Shown: one piece after another, positions 50,195-61,234 of the stretch | Position numbering within the stretch: the stretch's first letter is position 1 | Layout of the letters: every line of letters starts with the position of its first letter | Assembly (NCBI RefSeq): GCF_001648175.1 | Contig: NZ_CP015243.1 | Location: forward strand, 2,852,001-2,916,000 | Length of the DNA stretch: 64,000 nt | Direction of reading: 5' to 3' | From: Halotalea alkalilenta | GTDB taxonomy: Bacteria; Pseudomonadota; Gammaproteobacteria; Pseudomonadales; Halomonadaceae | Position numbers and translations under genes: made by a program | The notes under the pieces: model-generated | The model's database searches: none | What the model was told of the DNA's origin: nothing | The model's input: the letters and a program-made list of their open reading frames with translations, nothing else

Positions 50195-51184
50195 ATGACG
50201 GTCGGACTCGAATTCCTGCTCCTGCCCGGCTTCTCGATGCTCGGCTTCACCTGCGCGATCGAACCGTTTCGCGTCGCCAACCGCTTCCGCCCGGGCAGCT
50301 ATCGCTGGCGCCTGCGCAGCCTCGACGGCGCGCCGGTGACCGCGAGCAGCGGGCTCTCGCTCAACGTCGAAGCAGGTATCGGGGAGATCGATGCCACCGG
50401 CCCGCCCTCGAGCGGAGCGATTCTCTTCATCGTCTCGGGTTTCGAACCGCTGGATGCTTATTCGCCAGCGCTCAAGCGGCTCTTGCATCGATGGGCCCGA
50501 AGCGGCGCCGTGCTGGGAGGCGTCGATACCGGAAGCTTCATGCTCGCCGAAGCGGGCCTGCTCGATGGCCATCAGGCTACGCTGCACTGGGAAACGATCC
50601 CGGCATTCGAAGAGCGCTACCCACGCGTCCAGGTCAGCCAAGCGCTCTATCAGATAGACCGCCAGCGCATCACCTGTGCGGGAGGTACCTCGGCACTCGA
50701 TCTGATGCTCGCGCTGATCGCCACTCACCAGGACCATGCGCTTGCGCTCGAGGTGTCCGAACAGTTCGTGCTGGGCCGGATCCGCAGCCGACAGGATCAT
50801 CAGCGAACCCGCACCGCCATGCGCTACGGCATCACCAATCCTCGCCTGGTCTCAATCGTCGAAGAGCTCGAGCGGTGCTGCGACACGCCCTTGGATACCG
50901 CGGACCTGGCGCGACGCCACGGCATTTCGGTGCGCCAGCTCGAGCGCCTGTTCAAGCACCAGCTCGCCAAGACGCCGACGCTGTTCCACCTCGAGCTGCG
51001 GATGCAAAGGGCGCGGCAGTTACTACGCGAAGGGGGGGCGAGCGTGCTGGAGGTCGCGATCGCCTGCGGTTTCACCTCCTCCTCTTACTTCTCGCGCTGC
51101 TATCGCGCCTGCTTCGGCCTTCCGCCAAGCCGCGACCGGCGAGCCGCGGCGAGCGATATCGATGGCGGAACGCGCCCGCGCTGA
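50195..51184 (+). CDS. cdhR: GlxA-type AraC family regulator, probable carnitine regulator CdhR
   Basis: Protein of 329 aa. The N-terminal DJ-1/PfpI-like glutamine-amidotransferase-type domain (about 1-190) includes [22 protein letters not shown] and [15 protein letters not shown], with Thr-Gly-Ser where active members have a Cys. The C-terminal AraC DNA-binding domain (about 225-320) has [18 protein letters not shown] and [22 protein letters not shown]. This is the GATR architecture of GbdR, SouR and CdhR, which respond to betaine-related quaternary amines. It is divergent from the carnitine genes. Confidence 0.87.
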   Translation: MTVGLEFLLLPGFSMLGFTCAIEPFRVANRFRPGSYRWRLRSLDGAPVTASSGLSLNVEAGIGEIDATGPPSSGAILFIVSGFEPLDAYSPALKRLLHRWARSGAVLGGVDTGSFMLAEAGLLDGHQATLHWETIPAFEERYPRVQVSQALYQIDRQRITCAGGTSALDLMLALIATHQDHALALEVSEQFVLGRIRSRQDHQRTRTAMRYGITNPRLVSIVEELERCCDTPLDTADLARRHGISVRQLERLFKHQLAKTPTLFHLELRMQRARQLLREGGASVLEVAIACGFTSSSYFSRCYRACFGLPPSRDRRAAASDIDGGTRPR

Positions 51185-51262
51185 GAGTGCCTTACCCGCG
51201 CACCATCGGCACCGACCCATCGAAGCTTCGATGGGCCGTATCACGGCGACGGCACGACGGTG

Positions 51263-52918
51263 TCAGTGGATCATTCGCCCGCTCGCGCCAAGCCCGGTCT
51301 GGGAACGGACGAACTGATCGTCGAATCTCGACCGGTCGCGCGCGCCCGCCTCGCTACGATCGGTGACCGAGAACAGCCAGATCCCGGTGAAGGCGACGAT
51401 CATCGAGAACAGCGCCGGATAGTCGTAGGGATAGATCGGCTCGGCGTTGCCGAGGATCGACACCCAGATGGTCGGGCCGAGGATCATCAGCGCGATAGCG
51501 GTGGCCAATCCGAGTCCACCACCCCACACCGCGCCTCGGGTGGTCAGCCGGCGCCAATACATCGACAGCAGCAGTACCGGGAAATTGCAGCTTGCGGCGA
51601 TGGAGAACGCCAGCCCGACCATGAAGGCGATGTTCTGGTTCTCGAAGGCGATACCCAGCAGGATCGCGACCACGCCCAGCACCACCACGGTGACCTTGGC
51701 GATCCCCACCTCGACACGTTCATCGACGTTGCCGCCTTTGATCGCCCCGGCGTAGAGATCGTGGGAGATCGCCGACGCCCCCGCCAGCGCCAGCCCTGCG
51801 ACCACCGCGAGGATGGTGGCGAAGGCCACCGCCGAGATGAAGCCGAGGAACAGGCTACCGCCGACGGCCTCGGCAAGGTGCACCGCGACCATGTTGGTGC
51901 CGCCGATCACTGCGCCATTGGCGTCATGGAAGGTGGGATTGGTACTGACCAGCAGGATCGCACCGAAGCCGATGATGAAGGTGAGGATGTAGAAGTAGCC
52001 GATGAAGCCGGTCGCGACGAATACGCTCTTACGCGCCTCCTTGGCATCATTCACGGTGAAGAAGCGCATCAGGATATGCGGCAGGCCCGCGGTGCCGAAC
52101 ATCAACGCAAGCCCCAGCGAGATCGCCGAAATCGGATCGGACACCAATCCTCCCGGGCTCATGATCGCCTCGCCGCTGGGATGCACCGCGATCGCCTCGC
52201 GAAACAGCCGCTCGGGGCTGAAACCGACGTGGTAGAGCACCATCAGCGCCATGAAGGTGGCGCCGAACAGCAGGATCACCGCCTTGATCATCTGCACCCA
52301 GGTGGTCGCCAGCATGCCACCGAACAGCACGTAGCAGACCATCAGCACCCCGACCAGCACCACCGCGACATGGTAGTTGAGGCCGAACAACAGCTGGATC
52401 AGCTTGCCCGCCCCGACCACCTGGGCAATCAGATAGAGCGCCACCACCGCAAGCGACCCGAAGGCGGAAAGCACCTTGACCTGGCGCTGGTTGAGCCGAT
52501 AGGAGGCTACGTCGGCGAAGGTATATCGCCCGAGGTTCCTGAGCCGCTCGGCGATCAGGAACATGATCATCGGCCAGCCGACCAAAAATCCCATCGAGTA
52601 GATCAGCCCATCGTAGCCTGAGGTGAACACCAGCGCCGAAATACCCAGGAAGGAGGCCGCCGACATGAAATCCCCGGAGATCGCCAGGCCGTTCTGGAAC
52701 CCGGTGATCTTGCCCCCGGCGGCGTAATAGTCGCTCGCGGTGCTGCTGCGCTTGGAAGCCCACCAAGTGATGTAAAGGGTCGCGGCAACGAAGACCAAGA
52801 ACAGGATGATCGCCGGCACGTTGACCCCGGTGATCCCCGCTTCACCGCTCTGGGCCAAGGCGGCGGCGGGAAGCGATGCGAGAAGCGCGCCGAGCGCGAT
52901 GCTTTGGCGTTTCATCAT
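51263..52918 (-). CDS. actP: Acetate/glycolate-type cation symporter ActP
   Basis: Sodium:solute symporter of 551 aa with about 13 membrane helices. The N terminus resembles a signal peptide ([23 protein letters not shown]), as in ActP. Family segments include [31 protein letters not shown] near 62-92 and [18 protein letters not shown] near 270. It overlaps the DUF485 gene by 4 nt. Substrates are probably short-chain carboxylates; acetate is the best guess. Confidence 0.93.
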   Translation of the reverse strand: MMKRQSIALGALLASLPAAALAQSGEAGITGVNVPAIILFLVFVAATLYITWWASKRSSTASDYYAAGGKITGFQNGLAISGDFMSAASFLGISALVFTSGYDGLIYSMGFLVGWPMIMFLIAERLRNLGRYTFADVASYRLNQRQVKVLSAFGSLAVVALYLIAQVVGAGKLIQLLFGLNYHVAVVLVGVLMVCYVLFGGMLATTWVQMIKAVILLFGATFMALMVLYHVGFSPERLFREAIAVHPSGEAIMSPGGLVSDPISAISLGLALMFGTAGLPHILMRFFTVNDAKEARKSVFVATGFIGYFYILTFIIGFGAILLVSTNPTFHDANGAVIGGTNMVAVHLAEAVGGSLFLGFISAVAFATILAVVAGLALAGASAISHDLYAGAIKGGNVDERVEVGIAKVTVVVLGVVAILLGIAFENQNIAFMVGLAFSIAASCNFPVLLLSMYWRRLTTRGAVWGGGLGLATAIALMILGPTIWVSILGNAEPIYPYDYPALFSMIVAFTGIWLFSVTDRSEAGARDRSRFDDQFVRSQTGLGASGRMIH

Positions 52919-53229
52919 TTCACCTCCGCCAACAGCTCGGCGGTCAAGCGATCGAACTCGCCATTGGCCCTGCGCACGTAGACACCGGTCAGGATGATCG
53001 CGATCAAGATCAGCCCGATTCCCACGGGAACGCCCCAGGTAATCACCGTATCGCGCCCGAGCGGCGTGCCCAGCAGATGAGGAGCGAAGGCGATCAGCAG
53101 GATGAAGAGCAAGTAGAGACTAAGCATCAGCGCACTGAGTATCGCCGAGAAGCGCCCTCGTTTTCTGACCAGCTCATCGAAGCGCGGATCACCCAATATG
53201 CGGCGGTATCGTTCGTTGTATTGTTCCAT
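52915..53229 (-). CDS. yjcH: DUF485 small membrane protein (YjcH-like), ActP partner
   Basis: Protein of 104 aa with two membrane helices (about 28-50 and 65-88) and short charged ends. DUF485 proteins are almost always encoded directly before actP; E. coli yjcH is the example. GGAG precedes the ATG at 53229, and a longer upstream frame has no support. It overlaps actP by 4 nt. Confidence 0.92.
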   Translation of the reverse strand: MEQYNERYRRILGDPRFDELVRKRGRFSAILSALMLSLYLLFILLIAFAPHLLGTPLGRDTVITWGVPVGIGLILIAIILTGVYVRRANGEFDRLTAELLAEVK

Positions 53230-53391
53230 GCACCACTCCCCGGTCGATACGCTTTCCGGGCGAGTCCCGTGCCCGCCCCTAACGCATCCTGGGCGATTAG
53301 CCCAAAGTTCGCTGCCGACTTTGGTCGAGATATCGACCAAGGGCGTAAACCACCGGCAATGGTGCATCCTTCTACCGCTTCCCCGCTCTTT

Positions 53392-54132
53392 CTAGTCCAA
53401 AACCGCCGCCACGGCATCGAGGATCACCTCCGCCACCTCCTGCGGCCGGGAGATGTAGACCATGTGGCTCGCCTCGATCTCGACCGTTTCCCCACCCGAG
53501 CGCGCATACATCCAGCGCAATAGCTCGGGATCGAGAACCCGGTCCTGCGTCGTCACGATCTGGAAGCTCGGCTTCTCACGCCAGGCCGCGCGGGTGAACT
53601 CCACCGAGAAGGGCTCGAACGTCATCGGCTTCGAAGAAGCCGACATGAAGTCGGTCAGCTCCTCCGGCAGGTCGGCCGCCAGAGCCTGGTGATAGTTTGC
53701 GGGGTCGGGGACGAAATGCTGCTCGTCGAGCAGCTTGGTTTCGAAGGTCATCGGATAGCGCTCGGTCAGCGATGCCAAGGTCTCACCCGCGTCGGGCTGG
53801 AACGCCGCGACATAGACCAGCGCCCCGACCCGCTCGTCGAAGCCGGCCTCGGTGATCACAGCACCCCCGTAGCTGTGGCCGACCAGCACCGTCGGGCCAT
53901 CCTGCTGCGCGAGGATCAAGCGGGTCGCGGCCACGTCATCCTCGAAACTGGTATGCGGCAGCTGCACCACGCTGACCGACAGCCCCTGGCGCTTGAGCAG
54001 ATCATGAACGTCACGCCAGCCGGAGCCGTCCATCGTTGCCCCATGCACCAGCACGACGTTCTTCGCATCGGCCAGCGCCGGTCCGGATAGCGTCATGGCC
54101 GCAAGGCTGAGCGCTGCGAGTTTGCGTATCAT
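53392..54132 (-). CDS. Exported alpha/beta-fold hydrolase
   Basis: Protein of 246 aa with a cleavable signal peptide (MIRKLAALSLAAMTLSGPALA, cleaved near 21). Then comes the alpha/beta core: oxyanion loop VLVHGATMDGSGW (near 28-40), nucleophile elbow VGHSYGGAV (Ser near 87), acid in TTQDRVLDP (near 193) and His in IEASHMVYI (near 220). It resembles small esterases of the salicylate/methyl-ketone esterase type; the substrate is unknown. The divergent LysR gene at 54255 is its likely regulator. Confidence 0.85.
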   Translation of the reverse strand: MIRKLAALSLAAMTLSGPALADAKNVVLVHGATMDGSGWRDVHDLLKRQGLSVSVVQLPHTSFEDDVAATRLILAQQDGPTVLVGHSYGGAVITEAGFDERVGALVYVAAFQPDAGETLASLTERYPMTFETKLLDEQHFVPDPANYHQALAADLPEELTDFMSASSKPMTFEPFSVEFTRAAWREKPSFQIVTTQDRVLDPELLRWMYARSGGETVEIEASHMVYISRPQEVAEVILDAVAAVLD

Positions 54133-54254
54133 GCTTTTTTCCTTTGTGGCTGGTCCTGCGAAACCGCCGCGGGAGGTCGCTTCGGAAGATAAGCGATGAC
54201 CGGTTCAGAGACTAGATAGTAGAATTTGCATGAACTTATGAATGAGATGGATGA

Positions 54255-55157
54255 ATGGATCGCATCATCCTGCGCGATCTCGCCGTGTTCGAGACCGTGG
54301 CGCGCCACAGAAGCTTCACCGCAGCCGCGGCCGAACTCGGGCTTTCGCAGTCCGCGATCAGCTATGCCGTAGGCCAGCTCGAACAGAGACTCGGCGTGGC
54401 GCTTCTCGCCAGGACCACGCGCAGCGTCGCTCCCACCGAGGCGGGAAAGCGCCTGCTCGGGACGCTGGTGCCGGCGCTCGGCAGCATCAGCGACGAGCTG
54501 TCGATGCTGCAGAACATGCGTGAGACGATCTCCGGCACCGTCCGGCTGACCATGACCCGGGTTTGCTACGACGAAGTGCTACGGCCAATTCTCGGCGACT
54601 TCCTCGACCGCCATCGCGGAATTCATCTCGATCTGTCGATCGACGACGGCCTCAACGATCCGGTGGCCGACGGGTTCGACGGGGGGATCCGCTTCGGCAA
54701 CCTGGTGGCGAAGGACATGGTCGCGCTTCCACTCACCAAGGCGTCGCCGATCTCCATCGTCGGCGCGCCCGACTATCTTCGCGCCCACGGCGCACCACAA
54801 ACCCCGGAGGATCTCAAGCAGCACCGCTGCCTGGGCTACAGGTTCGCAAGCTCCCGGCTGCATCGATGGACGCTGGGGAAAAATGGCCAGTGGATCAGGT
54901 TCCGGCCTGAAACGGTGCTGGTCCTGAACGACGGCGAGGCGATCAGGATGGCGGCGCTCGACGGCCTGGGTCTCGCCTACGTTTTCAGCAGTCAGGTCGC
55001 CGACGACATCGCCGCGGGTCGCCTGCTACCGGTGCTCGAAGCCTGGCTGCCGGATTTGCCGGGCTTCAGTCTCTACTATCCTGGTGCTCGCCAGACCTCA
55101 CCGGCCTTCCGCGCACTTATCGAGCATCTCCGGGGCGCAACCGCCGAACGATCCTGA
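54255..55157 (+). CDS. LysR-family transcription regulator
   Basis: Regulator of 300 aa. Helix-turn-helix at residues 6-42 (DLAVFETVARHRSFTAAAAELGLSQSAISYAV), then an effector domain of the CrgA/AaeR type (GTVRLTMTRV, DGFDGGIRFG). Divergent from the exported hydrolase with a 122-bp shared promoter region, the classic arrangement for a LysR regulator and its target. Confidence 0.9.
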   Translation: MDRIILRDLAVFETVARHRSFTAAAAELGLSQSAISYAVGQLEQRLGVALLARTTRSVAPTEAGKRLLGTLVPALGSISDELSMLQNMRETISGTVRLTMTRVCYDEVLRPILGDFLDRHRGIHLDLSIDDGLNDPVADGFDGGIRFGNLVAKDMVALPLTKASPISIVGAPDYLRAHGAPQTPEDLKQHRCLGYRFASSRLHRWTLGKNGQWIRFRPETVLVLNDGEAIRMAALDGLGLAYVFSSQVADDIAAGRLLPVLEAWLPDLPGFSLYYPGARQTSPAFRALIEHLRGATAERS

Positions 55158-55248
55158 GAGGGAGTGAGGTGCCGGCCACTCCGCCCGTGGCAAGGTGAGC
55201 CAGTCGAATCTCCGAGCCCTCCCCGCCGAGGGTCGCGCCATACGAAAA

Positions 55249-55273
55249 GGCCGACGCTTCGGTAGCGTCGGCC
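55249..55273 (-). terminator. Rho-independent terminator after opgH
   Basis: GGCCGACGCT (55249-55258) and AGCGTCGGCC (55264-55273) form a perfect 10-bp stem. Read on the minus strand it is followed by TTTT. It lies 130 bp after the opgH stop. Confidence 0.75.
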
Positions 55274-55403
55274 TGGGCGGTTTCCACCGGCGAGGCGCTC
55301 GCAATCAACGCGGGCGCCTCGCCTGCAGGGTTCACTTGGACCCGGGTGGCGCTGTGTGGCCGAACGACGTTCGATCTCTCTGGGATTTCGAATCGAAAAG
55401 CTC

Positions 55404-57914
55404 TCAGAGCGCGAGCCGCCTGGGCAGCTGCTCTTCCCCGTAGGTGCTCGAGATCCAGGAGGGGAAGCGATCGTGACGCTCCCACACTTCGTAGTGCAGC
55501 CGCGAGAGCATCACCGGATCATCGAGCAGCGAGAGCCGCAGGCCGTTTTCGAGCTTGTCGGGGCCGGCGACCAGCGCGTGACGCACGATCGATTGCCGCT
55601 GCGCCTCCAGCGCCTCCGACTCACCGTGACGTGCCACCCCCATCGCACACGCGAGCGCATTGGCCGCGGGGGAAACCACGCTTTCGACGAAGCTCGGTGC
55701 CGCGTGCCGCTCGCGCGCGATCGCGGTGAACTTCCAGGTCCGGCGCAGCTCGCGCGGCGGGTTGGACTCCTCGGGGATGCGGAACAGCCGTCTGCGCCTT
55801 GCACCGAGGCCAAGCCCGACCTTACTGGTGATCACCGATACCGGGATCGACACCACCAACGCACCGACGATCGGCGAGAGCCACATCAAGAAACGCGGGT
55901 CGAGCATGAATACCCCAGCGATCCAGAGAATCCCGAACAGGGTCTGGCCACCATGGCGCCGGGTCGCCTCGCCCCAGCTGGTCTCGCTGCTCTCGCGGTC
56001 GGGGGACGTCCACTTCGCCTTGATCCCGAACAGCGCGGCGAGCACGAAGCGGGTATGGAACAGCATCCGCACCGGTGCGAGCAGCATCGATACCAGCGAT
56101 TCGATCACCATACTGACGAACAGTCTGAGCGTGCCACCGAACTGCGACGCCCCTTTCACCGCGATCAGGATGACGCTTAGGAACTTGGGCAGGAACAGCA
56201 ATGTGAGCGTGGTGCAAAACAGCGCCACCGCGCGCCAAGGGTGCCACTCGGGCCAAGTGGGAAACAGCTGCATCGGCTGGGTGAAGTACTGCGGTACCGA
56301 GAAGGTGGTGACCGCGAGCATCGCAGTGGAAAGCGCCAGGAACAAAAACCACAGCGGCGCGGAGAGATACGACATCACCCCGGTGAGGAACACCGCACGG
56401 TGCACTGGGTGCATGCCCTTGACCAGGAACAGCCGGAAGTTCATCAGGTTGCCGTGGCACCAGCGACGATCGCGCTGCAGCTCATCGATCAGGTTGGGCG
56501 GCATCTCTTCATAGCTGCCCGGCAGGTCATAGGCGATCCATACCCCGTAGCCGGCGCGACGCATCAGCGCCGCTTCGACGAAGTCGTGGGAGAGGATCTC
56601 GCCGGAGAGCGAGCCCTTGCCCGGCAGCGGCGCCAGCGCGCAGTAGCGCATGAACGGATCGACCCGGATGATCGCGTTATGGCCCCAGTAATGGGACTCA
56701 CCGAGCTGCCAGAAATGCAGCCCCGCGGTGAACAGCGGCCCGTAGACGCGAGTGGCGAACTGCTGCAGACGCGCGTAGAGGTTATGCGCCCCCGCGGCGA
56801 TCGGCGCGCTCTGGATCAAGCCGGCGTTGGGATGCGCTTCCATCAGCTGGACCAGACGCTTGAGGCAGGCGCCGCTCATCACGCTGTCGGCATCGAGCAC
56901 CACCATGTAGCGGTAGTTGGCACCGAAGCGGCGGCACCAGTCATCGATGTTGCCGCTCTTGCGCTTGACCCGCCGACGGCGGCGGCGATAGAAGATCCGC
57001 CCGAATCCCTCGACCTCGCGACAAAGCCTGAGCCAGGCGTGCTGCTCCTCGACGCAGATATCGGGATCATAGGAATCACTGCAGACATAGACGTCGAAAT
57101 GCTCGAGCTGGCCGGCATCGGCGAGCGACAGATAGGTCGCCTTGAGTCCGGCGAAGACCCGGCTGACGTCCTCGTTGCAGATCGGCATCACCAGCGCGGT
57201 ACGCGCATCCGCTGCGATCGGCGCCTCGGTGTCCACTTCATCTGCATTGATCGAATAGCGATCGCGCCCGGTGAGCAGCTGGAAAAAGCCCATCAGCGCG
57301 GTCCAGAACCCGGACGAGACCCAGGCGAACAGCAGGCCGAACAGCACCATCACCGAGAACTCGAGCGGCGTACGCCCATCCTGCGGCAGCACCGTGCTCA
57401 TGTAGCTGATCGCCAGCACGCTCTGCGCCACCACCAGCGCCAGCAGCAGCACCCGGCGGGCCATCCCGACCTTGCGCCAGCGCGGCTTCGCCGGCCGCTC
57501 GCTCGCCTCGCGCTTGCTCATCCATGGCTGGGCCTTACCCATGCGCAGCCGGATGCCCTTGATCACCCGGGCGATCGGCCCGGTGGTCCATGGCTTCGGC
57601 GCGATAGGGGTGCGGTTGATCGGCGGCGTGGTGGCAAGCTGCACCCGCCCCGCCCGATCGAACCCGAGCACCGAAGGCGGCGCCAGGCGATCGACGCCGT
57701 AGATCAGCTCGAGGCGGTGAAGAACCGAGACGCTCGCCGGGTCGTCCTCGCGCGTGGCGCCGCCGCCGAGGCGCTGGTGCACCTCGGCGAGGGAGAGCTC
57801 CTGCTCGGCATGGCCGAGCAGTTCGCGCCGCGCCTTGATTCCCCGCGCCTGGAGCGCCAAGCGCTCCAGGTAGTCACGGGCGGGGTTGAAGGGAGTGGGA
57901 ATCTGATCAGGCAT
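55404..57914 (-). CDS. opgH: Glucans biosynthesis glucosyltransferase OpgH (MdoH)
   Basis: Inner-membrane GT2 glucosyltransferase of 836 aa that polymerises UDP-glucose into the beta-1,2-linked backbone of osmoregulated periplasmic glucans. A charged N-terminal cytoplasmic segment (about 1-145) is followed by two helices. The catalytic domain (about 215-480) has [10 protein letters not shown] and the RRWCHGNL acceptor motif, and multiple C-terminal helices follow. It overlaps opgG by 8 nt. Confidence 0.95.
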   Translation of the reverse strand: MPDQIPTPFNPARDYLERLALQARGIKARRELLGHAEQELSLAEVHQRLGGGATREDDPASVSVLHRLELIYGVDRLAPPSVLGFDRAGRVQLATTPPINRTPIAPKPWTTGPIARVIKGIRLRMGKAQPWMSKREASERPAKPRWRKVGMARRVLLLALVVAQSVLAISYMSTVLPQDGRTPLEFSVMVLFGLLFAWVSSGFWTALMGFFQLLTGRDRYSINADEVDTEAPIAADARTALVMPICNEDVSRVFAGLKATYLSLADAGQLEHFDVYVCSDSYDPDICVEEQHAWLRLCREVEGFGRIFYRRRRRRVKRKSGNIDDWCRRFGANYRYMVVLDADSVMSGACLKRLVQLMEAHPNAGLIQSAPIAAGAHNLYARLQQFATRVYGPLFTAGLHFWQLGESHYWGHNAIIRVDPFMRYCALAPLPGKGSLSGEILSHDFVEAALMRRAGYGVWIAYDLPGSYEEMPPNLIDELQRDRRWCHGNLMNFRLFLVKGMHPVHRAVFLTGVMSYLSAPLWFLFLALSTAMLAVTTFSVPQYFTQPMQLFPTWPEWHPWRAVALFCTTLTLLFLPKFLSVILIAVKGASQFGGTLRLFVSMVIESLVSMLLAPVRMLFHTRFVLAALFGIKAKWTSPDRESSETSWGEATRRHGGQTLFGILWIAGVFMLDPRFLMWLSPIVGALVVSIPVSVITSKVGLGLGARRRRLFRIPEESNPPRELRRTWKFTAIARERHAAPSFVESVVSPAANALACAMGVARHGESEALEAQRQSIVRHALVAGPDKLENGLRLSLLDDPVMLSRLHYEVWERHDRFPSWISSTYGEEQLPRRLAL

Positions 57915-59505
57915 CAGGCTGCTTCATGAGGCTCCAGGTTTCAGACAGCCGCCTACCGGTGCCGTCCTTGATGAAGGCGCGCAGATCGATGGCCCTCGAT
58001 GCGTCGTTCGGCTTGACCCGCAGGATCATGCGATAGCCGTCGGTCACCGGATTGCGCTTGACCTCGGCGGCGACCACTTCGCCATTCTCGCCCGCATCGA
58101 CTTCGGCGGTGACGCCGGCATTGCTATCCAGCCCCTTGAGGTTCGGGCCGCGGAAGTCGACCACATAGGCGGTGGAGCCATCGGGCTCGCGCACCAGGTT
58201 TGCCTGGCGCACTTCGCCCTGGGAGCGGCGAGTCTGGTCGACCCAGGCGATATCCGGGTTCTGCAGCCGCTGCTCGTTGCGGGTGAAGGTCATCCGATAG
58301 GAGAACTCCTGCGGCGTGCCGACCTCGGGCTGCTGGGCCGGACGCCAGAAGGCGACGACGTTGTCATTGGTCTCATCGGGGGTCGGGATCTCGACCAGTT
58401 CGACGCTGCCCTCGCCCCAGGTGTTGGTCGGCTCGATCCATACGCTCGGGCGCTGGTCGTAGCGATCATCGAGGTCCTGGTAGTCGTCGAAATCATGGCT
58501 GCGCTGCATCAGGCCGAAACCGCGCAGTCCTGCGGCATCGATGTTGGAGATACTCAACCGGCGCGGATTCATCAGTTGGCGCCACAGCCACTGGTCGTCA
58601 TCGGGGCCGCTGCTGGTGCGCACGACGAGCCCCGAGGCGTCGTGAATCGCCGGGCGATAGTTGAGCGTCGAGGAAGGCTGCGACGGACTGAACAGGTACA
58701 TGCTGGTGAGCGGCGCGACGCCGAGCTTGGTGACCTGGTGACGCAGGAAGATCTGCGACTTGACGTCGACGATGGTGTCGTCACCCGGACGCACGACGAA
58801 CCGATAAGCGCCGGTGGTACTCGGCGAGTCGAGCAGTGCGTAGACCACCAGATAGCGGTCGTCGCTCTTGGGCTTGGCGACCCAGAACTCGCGAAAGCGC
58901 GGGAACTCCTCGCCGGAGGAGAGCGCGGTATCGATCGCGAGTCCCCGGGCGGAGCTGCCGTAGCGCTGATCGGTACCGATCGCGCGGAAGTAGCTGGCAC
59001 CGAGGAAGACCATCACTTCCTGCTTGTTGCTGCCCTTGATCGGGTAATTGATCTTGAACCCGGCGAAACCGCCGATATCGCTGAGCGAGGCCGGATCGAC
59101 CTGGCTGTCGCCGAAATCGAACTGGTCCGGGCTGTAGTGCAGCTCGCGCACCTGCTCGCCATCCACCTCGTTGATCTTCACCGGCAGGTCGTAGTGCATC
59201 CCCTGGTGGAAGAAGCCGAGATCGAAAGGCAGGTTCTCACCACGCCAGAGCGAGTACTGGTCCTTGAACTTGATATGGGAGTAGTGCTCGAAATCGAGAT
59301 CCTGCAGCGCGCTGGGCAGGTTGCTGGACGGCGCCGAATAGCTTCGCTGGGATAGTTCACGGGCCTGCTCGGCGACATCGTCGAAATCGAACGCGAGCGC
59401 GAAATGGGGACCGACCAGACCGATCACACCCAAAGAAAGTGCGGCGACCCGCTGGAGCAGCGCGGAGGAGCGCTCGGGATGACACGGTTGAAAGCGAAAA
59501 GGCAC
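57907..59505 (-). CDS. opgG: Glucans biosynthesis periplasmic protein OpgG (MdoG)
   Basis: Periplasmic protein of 532 aa. A signal-like N terminus (ending about LVGPHFALA) precedes [18 protein letters not shown], a segment typical of OpgG, and a large beta-sandwich domain ([39 protein letters not shown]). It is needed for backbone or branching of periplasmic glucans. The start is a GTG with AGGAG at 7 nt. It is the first gene of opgGH, the conserved order. Confidence 0.95.
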   Translation of the reverse strand: MPFRFQPCHPERSSALLQRVAALSLGVIGLVGPHFALAFDFDDVAEQARELSQRSYSAPSSNLPSALQDLDFEHYSHIKFKDQYSLWRGENLPFDLGFFHQGMHYDLPVKINEVDGEQVRELHYSPDQFDFGDSQVDPASLSDIGGFAGFKINYPIKGSNKQEVMVFLGASYFRAIGTDQRYGSSARGLAIDTALSSGEEFPRFREFWVAKPKSDDRYLVVYALLDSPSTTGAYRFVVRPGDDTIVDVKSQIFLRHQVTKLGVAPLTSMYLFSPSQPSSTLNYRPAIHDASGLVVRTSSGPDDDQWLWRQLMNPRRLSISNIDAAGLRGFGLMQRSHDFDDYQDLDDRYDQRPSVWIEPTNTWGEGSVELVEIPTPDETNDNVVAFWRPAQQPEVGTPQEFSYRMTFTRNEQRLQNPDIAWVDQTRRSQGEVRQANLVREPDGSTAYVVDFRGPNLKGLDSNAGVTAEVDAGENGEVVAAEVKRNPVTDGYRMILRVKPNDASRAIDLRAFIKDGTGRRLSETWSLMKQPDA

Positions 59506-59834
59506 GAAAAACTCCTCTTGATACCTGGATGACGGTGCCCGCGGACCGCCACCGTCTCGTCCCGGCGCCTCGCGACAGACCGGGCTAGCCTGCGATTTCT
59601 TTGCGGCGGCCGCTATTTAGCATCACATGCCTGGGCGATGGCAAACGTGAGATTTGTTTGCCACTCGACCCTTGCTGTGTAAAAAAAAGCATACCCTAAA
59701 AGCTTAGCGTATCCAGCGGGTAAGCAGGCGTGTGAATCGCTCACCGCGCCAATGTTTGCGCCCTGCCTGCAGCGGCGAAAGAACGCCGCGGCGCCACGTT
59801 GATCACCGGCGAAAAGAGAGACCACGGCTTCGGA
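59506..59834. other. 329-bp intergenic region with an 8-bp inverted repeat upstream of opgG
   Basis: TGGCAAAC (59639-59646) and GTTTGCCA (59656-59663) form a perfect inverted repeat with a 9-bp centre, 134 bp before the opgG start. A run of eight A lies near 59683-59690. No gene is supported. The MFS gene also ends here. Confidence 0.5.
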
Positions 59835-61034
59835 TCATCGTGCGCTCGAATCACCGTCGTGCGGATTCGACGACCCAGGCGCCCAGTACAAAAGCGGCAA
59901 CACCACACCGATGGCGATCAGCGCCATCGCCAGCTGCGCTGGCAGCGGCGTGGCCAATAGCAAGGTCGCCAGCAGCGCGCCACCGCTCAGCTGCAGCGTA
60001 CCGAACAGCGCCGCGGCGGTGCCGGCCCGGTCGGCGAAAGGCTCGAGCATCAGGCTCAGCGTCGCCCCCAGCGCCAGCGAGAAGCCGATCGTCAGCGTCG
60101 CCACGGGGAGCATGAACACCAGTGCACCGAGCGGCAGCAGCGCCCAACCGAGCAGATTGAGCACGCCGGAAGCCACCAGCACCCACATGCCGATGCGCAT
60201 CAGCCGCACGCGCCCGAGTCGGTCGAGCAGACGCGGCGCGAGAACGAAGGCGACGATATTGACCATCGCATTGGCGCCGAACCAGAGGCTGAACACCATC
60301 GGCGAGTGGCCCAGCCGCTCGACCAGGATCACCGGCGCGCTGGCGACGAAGACCAGGATCATCGCCATGCCGGCGAGCGCGAGCCCCGCGTAGTAGTAGA
60401 AGCTTCCGCTCGACAGCACCGGCGCATAGCGGTGCCAGCGATAGATCGGGCCACCGGCTCGGCGCCCGGGCGCCAAGGTCTCGTCGAAGCGCAGCGCGAT
60501 CGCACCGGCCAGCAGTAAAGCGAACAGCGCCATGAACACGAAGGTGCTGCGCCAGCCGAGGTGGATCGCGAGAAAACCACCGAGCGCCGGTGCCAGCGCC
60601 GGGACCACGCAAAGCGCACCATTCATGTAGCTGTAGAGTCGCGCGCCCTGCACCGGAGAGAACCGATCACGCACCGCGGAGAAGGCGACCAGCGAGGCCG
60701 CGCAAGCGCCGAGCCCCTGGATCCCACGAGCGAGATAGAAAAGCGTCAGTTCCTGCGCGAACACGCCCAGCAGCGACCCGGCCGCGTAGCCGAGCACGCC
60801 CGCCAGCACCACGGGCCGCCGGCCGAAGCGATCGGCCAATGGCCCGATCAATGCCTGCCCGAAACCAGCGACGAACAAGAACAAGGTGATGCTCACCTGC
60901 AGTGATTCGATCGAGCTGGAGAAATCCCGGCCCATATCGGGCAGCGCCGGCAGGTAGATATCGATGCCCATCGGCATCAGCATGACGAAGGCCATCAGCA
61001 GGGCGATGAGCCAAGAGGTACGATCTGCAGACAC
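59835..61034 (-). CDS. Bcr/CflA family multidrug efflux transporter (MFS)
   Basis: Major facilitator of 399 aa with 12 predicted helices. Helix 1 begins LIALLMAFVMLMPMGIDIYL, which is typical of Bcr/CflA drug exporters. Motif A is GPLADRFGRRPVVLAG (near 63-78) and GIQGLGACAA follows in helix 4. The exported compound is unknown. It is on the same strand as opgGH but separated by more than 300 bp, so it is probably independent. Confidence 0.9.
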   Translation of the reverse strand: MSADRTSWLIALLMAFVMLMPMGIDIYLPALPDMGRDFSSSIESLQVSITLFLFVAGFGQALIGPLADRFGRRPVVLAGVLGYAAGSLLGVFAQELTLFYLARGIQGLGACAASLVAFSAVRDRFSPVQGARLYSYMNGALCVVPALAPALGGFLAIHLGWRSTFVFMALFALLLAGAIALRFDETLAPGRRAGGPIYRWHRYAPVLSSGSFYYYAGLALAGMAMILVFVASAPVILVERLGHSPMVFSLWFGANAMVNIVAFVLAPRLLDRLGRVRLMRIGMWVLVASGVLNLLGWALLPLGALVFMLPVATLTIGFSLALGATLSLMLEPFADRAGTAAALFGTLQLSGGALLATLLLATPLPAQLAMALIAIGVVLPLLYWAPGSSNPHDGDSSAR

Positions 61035-61234
61035 GCGAACTCCGCTTGATCAGAAAGTAGAACATCCCACAGCGAGACCGGGCAGCCTCGCCCTGCGCGA
61101 GGCGTCGGTCAAGCGTGGGTCGCGCGGTGCGTCCCAACATGCATCGGGCACATCGAGCGACGATGGAATCGGGGACCCATGGCGACGGGCGACTATGCTG
61201 CCTCGAAGACACGAGGTAAATAGGAGCAGCGAAG

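Noticed and set aside
49148..50800. Extending the BKACE gene upstream to a longer open frame
   Set aside because: The family N terminus starts at 50032 with AGGAG, and the extension overlaps the divergent regulator gene.
56241..57929. A 562-codon open frame opposite opgH
   Set aside because: Antisense shadow of a certain gene, His- and Arg-rich, no motif.
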